Shown here: in pieces, positions 1-5,156 of the stretch
Layout: every line of letters begins with the position of its first letter
Position numbering within the stretch: the first letter of the stretch is position 1
NCBI GenBank assembly: GCA_016195145.1
Contig: JACQAF010000108.1
Coordinates: 1 to 6,093, forward strand
Reading direction: 5' to 3'
DNA length: 6,093 nucleotides
DNA from: Rhodospirillales bacterium
GTDB lineage: Bacteria > Pseudomonadota > Alphaproteobacteria > CACIAM-22H2
Notes under the pieces: model-generated
What the model saw: the letters and a program-made list of their open reading frames with translations, nothing else
The model's database searches: none
What the model was told of the DNA's origin: nothing
Made by a program: the position numbers and the translations under genes

Positions 1-1015
1 GCCGGAAAAGAAAATATTCGAGCCCCATGCCGATCCGCCCGACGAGGCTGTTGGCGCGCTCGTTGAGGGTGCGCGTGTTGGCGACCTTGTAGGCAAGCCG
101 GATCTGCAGATGGTCCTGGAGGTTCTCGCCCACGCCCGGCAGGTCGTGGCGCACGGCGATGCCGTGCGCCTGCAGCAGCTCGCCCGGGCCGACGCCGGAA
201 AGCTGCAAGAGTTGCGGCGAGCCGATCGCCCCGGCGGCGAGGATCACCTCGCCGCGCGCCCCGGCATAGGCCGGCCGGTCGCGATGCCAGAACTCGACGC
301 CGCGCGCCCGCCGCCCTTCGATGCGGAGCGATTTCGCCTGCGCGTGGGTGAGAACGGTCAGGTTCGCCCGGTCCGTCGCCGGGCGCAGAAACGCCGTCGC
401 CGTGCTCCAGCGCACGCCGCGTTTCTGGTTGACCTGGAAATAGCCGCAGCCCTCGTTGTCGCCGCGGTTGAAATCGTCGGTTTTGGGAATGCCGATCTCG
501 GCCGCCGCGTCGCGAAAGGCGTCGAGGATTTCCCAGGTCAGGCGCATTTCCTCGACCCGCCATTCGCCGCCCGCGCCGTGCGCCGCGTCGGCGCCGTGGA
601 CGTAATCTTCCGAGCGCCTGAAATAGGGCAGCACGTCGTCCCACGACCAGCCGGCATTGCCCATCTGCCGCCACTGGTCGTAGTCGCGCGCCTGGCCGCG
701 CATGTAGATCATGCCGTTGATCGACGAGCAGCCGCCGAGCACCCGGCCGCGCGTATAGTTGAGCGCCCGCCCGCCGAGCGCCGGCTCGACCTCGGTCTTG
801 AAGCACCAATCGGTGCGCGGATTGTTATGGGTGTAGAGATAGCCGATCGGGATGTGGATCCAGAAATAATTGTCCCTGCCGCCGGCTTCGAGCAGCAGTA
901 CGCGCACCGCCGGATCGGCCGACAGGCGATTGGCCAGCACGCAGCCGGCCGAGCCGGCGCCGACCACGATGTAATCGAATTCGCCGACGCTGGATGCGGG
1001 TTCGCTGGATGTCAT
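1..1015 (-). CDS. GMC-family FAD-dependent oxidoreductase, N-terminal part (3' end beyond window)
   Basis: The reading frame stays open from an ATG at 1015-1013 to the left edge, giving the first 338 residues of a protein whose family is usually about 530-560 long. Residues 14-31 hold the dinucleotide-binding strand-turn-helix (DYIVVGAGSAGCVLANRL), followed by LLLEAGG with the ribose-binding Glu at 43. Residues 90-107 (GRVLGGCSSINGMIYMRG) match GMC signature 1, residues 262-277 (GAIGSPQLLQLSGVGP) match signature 2, and ENLQDHL follows at 297-303. GMC enzymes oxidise alcohols (choline, aliphatic or polyethylene-glycol alcohols and others) with FAD, usually in the cytoplasm. The C-terminal substrate domain and active-site His lie outside the window, so the substrate cannot be named. 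Choline dehydrogenase-like is a common default label, but nothing here proves it. No strong ribosome site precedes the ATG. The gene is divergent from the protease. Confidence 0.95.
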   Translation of the reverse strand, partial: MTSSEPASSVGEFDYIVVGAGSAGCVLANRLSADPAVRVLLLEAGGRDNYFWIHIPIGYLYTHNNPRTDWCFKTEVEPALGGRALNYTRGRVLGGCSSINGMIYMRGQARDYDQWRQMGNAGWSWDDVLPYFRRSEDYVHGADAAHGAGGEWRVEEMRLTWEILDAFRDAAAEIGIPKTDDFNRGDNEGCGYFQVNQKRGVRWSTATAFLRPATDRANLTVLTHAQAKSLRIEGRRARGVEFWHRDRPAYAGARGEVILAAGAIGSPQLLQLSGVGPGELLQAHGIAVRHDLPGVGENLQDHLQIRLAYKVANTRTLNERANSLVGRIGMGLEYFLFR

Positions 1016-1124
1016 GCTCGACCGACCGGAAAGCGGCCGGCGGAATTACCGGCCGGCCGGATATTGGAGTCTTTCGCGCCCGCCCGCAACCGGCGCGGCG
1101 GGGCCCGGAGGTCATGCTGCCTCT

Positions 1125-1138
1125 GGACCGGCCGGTCC
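1125..1138. promoter_or_regulatory. perfect 14-bp palindrome, possible operator
   Basis: GGACCGGCCGGTCC reads identically on both strands. It lies 53 bp upstream of the protease ATG and 110 bp upstream of the oxidoreductase ATG, a plausible place for a dimeric regulator to bind. The surrounding sequence is full of CCGG and GGCC, so chance is a real alternative. No known operator consensus is recognised. Confidence 0.25.
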
Positions 1139-1181
1139 GGCTCGATCAGAATAGCGCCGCGATCCTGGGTTGAACGGTCGC

Positions 1182-1186
1182 GGAGG
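1182..1186 (+). promoter_or_regulatory. ribosome binding site of the protease gene
   Basis: GGAGG lies four bases before the ATG at 1191 and decides the start. An in-frame TTG at 1170 would add seven residues, but it would place this Shine-Dalgarno sequence inside the coding region and has no comparable site in front of it. Confidence 0.6.
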
Positions 1187-1190
1187 CAGC

Positions 1191-2291
1191 ATGCAGCCCA
1201 GTGAGACTAGGCCAGACGGCGGACGAGGGCCGGATGGCGAAGGGGGGAGGGTCGCCGGACCGGTTCCCTGGTACAGGCACCCGGCGTGGTTCTGGCTGGC
1301 GCTAGGGCTCGTCGCGCTGCTGGTCGTTTTGCTTGTTTACTGGCTGTTCTTGCAGCCGCGCGCCGCCGTCGCGCCGGTGGTTGTCGCTCCGCCGGCGGCC
1401 AGCCCGCCGCCCGGCGACGGCATTCCGGGGGCGGAGCGGCAGCGACGCCTCGCGCAGCAGCAGGATCTCAATCGCGCGCTGGAGGAACGCATCGCGCGCC
1501 TGCGCCAGCAGCTCGCCGGCAATGTCTGCGTCGCCGAAGGGTCGAGCGATACGCCGGCGGGCGGGCTCGCCGGCAGCGCGCCGCCTGTCGCTACGCCGCC
1601 AGGGGAAACCGCCCCGCGCCGGACCAGCCAGGCCCTCGTGCAGCAGCTTGAGAACGCGACGGTGTTCGTCGTTACCGAGCGCGGCGTTGCGAGCGGGTTC
1701 TTCATCTCTCCTCAACTGATCGTCACCAACCGCCATGTCGCCGAAACGGCGAAAGACGGCGTGATGATCGTCACCAGCAAGGCATTGGGCAGGGCTTTTC
1801 TGGCCGACATCGTTGCAATGACCTCGTCGAGCGACAAGGGCGGGCCGGATTTTGCCGTCGCCCGGATCCGTGGCGGTACGGCGCGCGGTGCGTTGAGCAT
1901 CACGATGCGCGGCGAGAAACTCGATCCGGTCGTCGCCGCCGGCTATCCCGGCCGGGTCATTGCCATGGACCGTGCGTTGCACGAACTGGTGAGCGGCTCA
2001 GAGATCGCCGCACCCGAGCTTATTCTCAGCCGCGGCGAGATCAGCGCCGTCCAGACTTCGCCCAGCGGCATCCCGGTTGTCGCTCACACGGCGAATATCA
2101 TGGGCGGCAATAGCGGCGGCCCGCTGGTCGATGCATGCGGCCGGGTGGTCGGGGTGAACACCCTGACGACCTTCGATCCCGAGGGCGGCGGAAAGGCCGC
2201 CTTCGCCCTCGCCAGCGCACCGCTCAAGGCCTTTCTCGATCGCCAGCGCGTGCCCGTGTCGGTCGATGCACGGAGTTGCGCCGGCTCGTAA
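1191..2291 (+). CDS. membrane-anchored trypsin-like serine protease
   Basis: The 366-residue protein has a short basic N-terminus and one transmembrane segment at about residues 33-54 (WFWLALGLVALLVVLLVYWL). A proline/alanine-rich linker follows, then a short coiled coil at about 80-110, a second Pro/Gly-rich linker, and a trypsin-like domain from about 147 to 355. The triad is visible: His182 in TNRHVAE, Asp220 in GPDFAVARI and Ser308 in GGNSGGPLV, in the order and context of chymotrypsin-fold (S1/HtrA-like) peptidases. No PDZ domain follows, unlike DegP/DegS. Predicted topology is N-in with the protease domain in the periplasm. Three cysteines (113, 316, 363) lie outside the membrane, so a disulfide is possible. 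The gene converges on the lipoprotein operon with 37 bp between stop codons. Its substrate is unknown, and a role with that operon is only suggested by proximity and shared compartment. Confidence 0.93.
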   Translation: MQPSETRPDGGRGPDGEGGRVAGPVPWYRHPAWFWLALGLVALLVVLLVYWLFLQPRAAVAPVVVAPPAASPPPGDGIPGAERQRRLAQQQDLNRALEERIARLRQQLAGNVCVAEGSSDTPAGGLAGSAPPVATPPGETAPRRTSQALVQQLENATVFVVTERGVASGFFISPQLIVTNRHVAETAKDGVMIVTSKALGRAFLADIVAMTSSSDKGGPDFAVARIRGGTARGALSITMRGEKLDPVVAAGYPGRVIAMDRALHELVSGSEIAAPELILSRGEISAVQTSPSGIPVVAHTANIMGGNSGGPLVDACGRVVGVNTLTTFDPEGGGKAAFALASAPLKAFLDRQRVPVSVDARSCAGS

Positions 2292-2304
2292 GAGCGGTGC
2301 GCGG

Positions 2305-2321
2305 AAAACGCCCCTCAGGGC
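2305..2321 (-). terminator. weak candidate terminator between convergent genes
   Basis: In minus-strand sense, GCCC-TGAG-GGGC (2321-2310) is followed by G and four T (2309-2305), eight bases after the stop of the second lipoprotein gene. It resembles a short intrinsic terminator, but the stem is only four base pairs and the T run is short. The 37-bp gap between convergent stop codons is the expected place for one. Nothing comparable with a T run is seen in the plus-strand direction. Confidence 0.3.
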
Positions 2322-2328
2322 AAAGCGG

Positions 2329-2832
2329 TCAGCGCGATACGGCGCGCGCGATCTCTTCTTCGAGAGCTTTTTTGCGGACGCGCAGCGCCTCGATCTGCCG
2401 GGCGCGTTCTGCTTCGTTGCCGAAGCCGAGCTTCTCGCGCTCGATGGCGGCTTCCAGCTCGGCGACCTGGCGCTGCATTTGCGTGAGGCGGGCGGTGTCC
2501 GCCCCCGCCTTCCGGCGCGCCTCGGCGAGCTTTTTCTTTAGCTCGGCGACGTCGCGATCGAGCGCGGCGAGCTGGGTCTGCGCCTCGGCGAGCTGTTTCT
2601 GGACGGCCGCTGCCTCCTGTTCGCGGCGGGTCGCGGCGCGCTCGAGGGCGAGGTTCTTGTCCTGCTCGTTCTCCAGCGCGCGCTTGCGCTCGTCGATATT
2701 GCGCTGGTACTGGCCCGACAGACCCCCGACGCCGCCGAAATAGCCGCCGCGGTTGGGATCGTCGGATGTCGTCTCGCAGGCCGCCAGCGCCAACGCGCTG
2801 CACACGGCGAGGGCTGACAGGCCGGGACGCAT
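2329..2832 (-). CDS. coiled-coil lipoprotein (hypothetical)
   Basis: The 167-residue product has a lipoprotein signal: a hydrophobic core, then lipobox L16-A-A-C19. Glu at +2 rather than Asp suggests outer-membrane sorting by the Lol rule, which is reliable only for enterics. A short glycine-rich segment at 29-40 follows. The rest, about 43-165, is a highly charged heptad-rich helix dense in Ala, Glu, Lys, Arg and Gln, typical of a long coiled coil. It contains one break near 136-139 (LGFG). The ATG lies five bases after the TGA of the upstream lipoprotein gene (2838-2840), so translational coupling is likely. There is no clear Shine-Dalgarno, and a hairpin occupies the space in front of the start. 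It is the last gene of the minus-strand run. I recognise no named family. A periplasmic scaffold or sensor lipoprotein is a guess. Confidence 0.85.
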   Translation of the reverse strand: MRPGLSALAVCSALALAACETTSDDPNRGGYFGGVGGLSGQYQRNIDERKRALENEQDKNLALERAATRREQEAAAVQKQLAEAQTQLAALDRDVAELKKKLAEARRKAGADTARLTQMQRQVAELEAAIEREKLGFGNEAERARQIEALRVRKKALEEEIARAVSR

Positions 2833-2836
2833 CGCT

Positions 2837-2855
2837 GTCAGCCGAGCCGGCTGAC
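2837..2855 (-). promoter_or_regulatory. hairpin over the stop/start junction of the two lipoprotein genes
   Basis: GTCAGCCG (2837-2844) and CGGCTGAC (2848-2855) are perfect complementary 8-bp arms around a 3-nt loop. In the minus-strand transcript the stem contains the UGA of the upstream lipoprotein gene and ends four nucleotides before the AUG at 2832. It therefore covers the place a ribosome site would occupy. It could make translation of the downstream gene depend on ribosomes arriving from the upstream one. The structure is seen directly; the regulatory role is inferred. Confidence 0.4.
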
Positions 2856-3554
2856 GTTAAGCGCCTCGGTCAGCCCCGCCAGTTCCGCCTCCAGACGGGC
2901 GATATTGGCCTGCATGACGCCGATCTCGGCGTTCATCGGGCCGGTATTGACGCCCTGCTGGCTCGTCTTCATCGAAGCCTCGCGGTATTCGTCGGCCTTC
3001 TTGCGCAGATTCTCGACCGTGCGGGTGATGACGCGCTGGTTGTCCTCAATCCGTTCGACCTCGGCCTTCGCCGTCTGGCGATTCATCTGTCCGGTATTGA
3101 CGCGCTTCTGGATGTCTTCGAGCTGGGCGCGGTTGCTGGCGATCACCGACTGGGCGTTGGCGATCAGCGCCTCGATCCGCGCGTTATCGGCCCGAACGTC
3201 GCCAATCATGCTGTCGAGGCGCGCCTGTTCGGTGGCGAAGGCTTCTTTCTGCTTGGCGACGTAATAGCCGCTGGCCGCGCCGAGCGCGCCGCCTGCCGCC
3301 GCGCCGATGATGGCGCCCTGGCCGCGATTGTTGCGCCCTGCCAGCGCCGCGCCGAGGATCGCCCCGATAACCGCGCCGGCGATGGCCCCTTCGGCGACGG
3401 TGCGATTGTAATCGGCCGCCTGCTCGCGCAGCCGGCGTTCCTCGGGCGACAGGCGGGGATCGTCGGGAGGGATGGCCTGGCAGGCCGTCAAGGCCAGGAT
3501 CGCCGCCATGAGCGCGGCTAGCGGCTTGAAGCCGCTGCGGTTTTGCCAAAACAT
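2838..3554 (-). CDS. glycine-zipper lipoprotein with coiled-coil C-terminus
   Basis: The 238-residue protein begins with a signal ending in lipobox L22-T-A-C25 and has Gln at +2, which fits an outer-membrane lipoprotein. Residues 56-97 form two glycine-zipper hairpin segments. The first has Gly at 56, 60, 64 and 68, the second at 80, 84, 88, 92 and 96, joined by a polar turn (RNNRGQ). Such GxxxG ladders occur in SlyB/Pal-like and OmpA-associated lipoproteins and pack against membranes or each other. From about 98 to 232 the protein is helical and coiled-coil-like, interrupted twice by VNTG[Q/P]MN at 152-158 and 202-208. The start is supported by GGGGG (3567-3563) eight bases before the ATG. 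The gene follows the SUMF1-like gene by 33 bp and precedes the second lipoprotein by 5 bp. The exact function is unknown. It is the most plausible lipoprotein partner of the upstream envelope proteins. Confidence 0.9.
   Translation of the reverse strand: MFWQNRSGFKPLAALMAAILALTACQAIPPDDPRLSPEERRLREQAADYNRTVAEGAIAGAVIGAILGAALAGRNNRGQGAIIGAAAGGALGAASGYYVAKQKEAFATEQARLDSMIGDVRADNARIEALIANAQSVIASNRAQLEDIQKRVNTGQMNRQTAKAEVERIEDNQRVITRTVENLRKKADEYREASMKTSQQGVNTGPMNAEIGVMQANIARLEAELAGLTEALNVSRLG
2941..2953 (-). repeat. direct repeat copy 2 (encodes second VNTG motif)
   Basis: The plus-strand sequence ccggtattgacgc is identical to 3091-3103, exactly 150 bp (50 codons) away in the same frame. It encodes part of the VNTGPMN motif of the glycine-zipper lipoprotein. 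Flanking bases (ttcatc at 2932-2937 and 3082-3087) also match, so the similarity extends beyond the 13-bp core. Confidence 0.6.
3091..3103 (-). repeat. direct repeat copy 1 (encodes first VNTG motif)
   Basis: This is the partner of 2941-2953, in frame within the glycine-zipper lipoprotein, encoding part of VNTGQMN at residues 152-158. The conserved 50-residue spacing suggests an internal duplication of a helical unit, although the residues between the motifs have diverged. Confidence 0.6.
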
Positions 3555-3587
3555 GGCTTCTACCCCCGGTTTACAGAACTCACCCGT

Positions 3588-5156
3588 TTAACGGCGGAGA
3601 CGGCGAAAAATTCCGTCGCGGTCGATCTTTTTAGTCTTCTGGTATTCCTTAGTATTTTCCACGAATAGGGTCGCGAAATCAACCAGCGGCTCGATCTTCT
3701 TCTCCCGCAGGTCGACGACCAGGGCGTTCAACTGCGCGTCGAGCACCGCCGGCGGATAGCTGCGGCTGACATCGATGACGAGATCGCTGTAATAGGCGAG
3801 ATTGTGCTCCATTGCGCCCCTGGATTTGCCGAGGCCGGCTTCCATGCGCTGAATCGTCTCCGGCGCGGTGTCGAGCGTCTTGAGACGCCGGATCGCGCCC
3901 TCGACGGTCGATATCTGGACCAGATCGTCGGCGATCTTCTGGGCGATGAAGGCGCCCAGGCGCACGAAGCCGCGCGCCGCAAGATCGCGCTGCCGGTTGC
4001 GGCTTTCGATATTGGCCTTGATGACGAGGGAGAGGCCTTGCAGGCGTCGCTGGAGTTCGGCGCCGCGGGCGGCGGCGGTGATCGCTTCGAGCTCCTTCAG
4101 CGGGTCTTCGAGCGCCTGCGACCCAAGGGCGGGGCTGGCGTCGCTGGCAGCCAGCCGCTGCCATTCGTCGATCAGTTGGCGCAAGCGCTGGGGCGAGGTC
4201 AGCACCGGCGCGGAAATGGCGAGGCGGAATCCGACCGTCGCCACCCGTCGCGGCCCTTTGGCGTCGAAGGGCAGGATTTCCTGGCGATAGGCGCTGCGGA
4301 TTTCGGATTCGGGGGTCAGGTAGTTGCCGCCCTTGGCCATGGCTCCGCCCGCTTGGCCGTGGAGACGGTCGAGGCGATTGACGCGGAAGGGATCGAGAAC
4401 CAGTTCGTCGATATTGCCGAGCATGTCGTAGAGGCCGAGCGGATTGGGCAGCTTGAGGCCGACCGGCTGGGCGCGCCCGCGCGACGAACCGCTGCCGGCG
4501 AACCATACATAGCCGTTGATGCCCTCGGGCATCGGGAAAACCGTTTCGGCGAAATCGGTCGGCGACACGGCGACGCCGCCGCGCGCGGCGAATTCCCATT
4601 CGGCCTCGGTCGGCAGGCGCAGGAACCCGGCGCTGCCGTCCTCGCGCGGCAATTTATCGGCGGCGTTGGCGAGAATCCAGGTCGTATAGCCGTCGGCGAA
4701 ACGCACCGCCTCGGCCCAGGTTACGCCGCCAGCCGGACGGCGGCCGTCCATTTGCGGCGCCGGACAGGTCGGCCCCAGCGCCGCGAGCTGGTCCTGGGTG
4801 ACTTCGTATTTGCCGAGATAGAACAGCCGGCGCGCCTTTTGCTTGGGGTCGCCGAAACTGCCGCCAAGAAATTCGGCGCGCGAGCCCTCGGTGAAGGCGA
4901 AGGCCGGCAGGCTGTCGCCAAGCCGCACCTCGTTGTCGGCCAGCGGCGTCTCCGCCGGCAGCGCGACGGGGCGGAACGCCATCGCCGCGCCGCACGGCAT
5001 GGGAAGGATGAGATCGTCGGCGGCCGGCTTCGGGTTCCAGAATCGCGCATCCCATGTCCCGGCCGGCGCTTGCGCCAGGGCCTCGGGCGCGAACAGCGCG
5101 ACAAGGCAGGCGATCGCCCGCAATGGCGCGACAAGACGGAAGCTTCGCTCAGACAT
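3588..5156 (-). CDS. secreted SUMF1/FGE-fold pseudoenzyme with helical C-terminal extension (TagR-like)
   Basis: The 522-residue product starts at the ATG at 5156, preceded by a good Shine-Dalgarno. It has a Sec signal peptide with a likely cleavage after ALA28 or AQA30. Residues about 58-314 are the formylglycine-generating-enzyme/SUMF1 fold. Landmarks are YLGKYEVTQDQ (113-123), GVTWAEAVRFADG (144-156), LRLPTEAEWEFAARGG (179-194), NPLGLYDMLGNIDELV (238-253), AKGGNY (274-279) and VGFRLAI (308-314). True aerobic FGE has a catalytic Cys pair in LCxxxxC after the GGSW motif. Here that stretch reads LTPESEI, with Thr281 and Ile286, so sulfatase activation is not expected. The mature protein keeps only Cys55 and Cys131, possibly a disulfide. 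Residues 315-522 form a charged helical extension I cannot assign. Known non-catalytic homologues include TagR, a periplasmic activator of the PpkA kinase. The ATG overlaps the permease stop by 8 nt, so the two are co-translated. Confidence 0.88.
   Translation of the reverse strand: MSERSFRLVAPLRAIACLVALFAPEALAQAPAGTWDARFWNPKPAADDLILPMPCGAAMAFRPVALPAETPLADNEVRLGDSLPAFAFTEGSRAEFLGGSFGDPKQKARRLFYLGKYEVTQDQLAALGPTCPAPQMDGRRPAGGVTWAEAVRFADGYTTWILANAADKLPREDGSAGFLRLPTEAEWEFAARGGVAVSPTDFAETVFPMPEGINGYVWFAGSGSSRGRAQPVGLKLPNPLGLYDMLGNIDELVLDPFRVNRLDRLHGQAGGAMAKGGNYLTPESEIRSAYRQEILPFDAKGPRRVATVGFRLAISAPVLTSPQRLRQLIDEWQRLAASDASPALGSQALEDPLKELEAITAAARGAELQRRLQGLSLVIKANIESRNRQRDLAARGFVRLGAFIAQKIADDLVQISTVEGAIRRLKTLDTAPETIQRMEAGLGKSRGAMEHNLAYYSDLVIDVSRSYPPAVLDAQLNALVVDLREKKIEPLVDFATLFVENTKEYQKTKKIDRDGIFRRLRR

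Larger units (their letters stand above)
1016..1190. promoter_or_regulatory. divergent intergenic region with candidate promoters
   Basis: This 175-bp gap separates the divergently transcribed oxidoreductase and protease genes, so both promoters should lie here. A weak sigma-70-like candidate reads toward the oxidoreductase: minus-strand TTGCGG (1089-1084), a 17-nt spacer, then CAATAT (1066-1061). Each hexamer matches the consensus at only three of six positions. No convincing promoter was seen for the protease. The rest is rich in GGCC/CCGG runs, including CCGGCCGGCCGG at 1049-1060. Confidence 0.3.

Noticed and set aside
1170..1190. TTG start for the protease, seven residues upstream
   Set aside because: GGAGG at 1182-1186 is correctly placed for the ATG at 1191 and would lie inside the gene if TTG were used.
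110..1204. Long plus-strand open frame opposite the GMC oxidoreductase
   Set aside because: The minus strand encodes clear GMC motifs over the same bases. The plus frame is Arg/Ala/Gly-rich with no recognisable domain, as expected for an antisense shadow in GC-rich DNA.
1302..1982. Minus-strand open frame inside the protease gene
   Set aside because: It lies opposite the protease with its intact catalytic triad, and its product is compositionally biased with no domain.
2766..3521. Plus-strand open frame opposite the glycine-zipper lipoprotein
   Set aside because: The minus strand shows a lipobox, glycine ladders and coiled coil with operon spacing. The plus frame has no recognisable domain and is best explained as a shadow.
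3588..5156. Calling this gene a sulfatase-activating formylglycine-generating enzyme
   Set aside because: Both cysteines of the active-site motif are replaced, and there is no sulfatase gene in the window.
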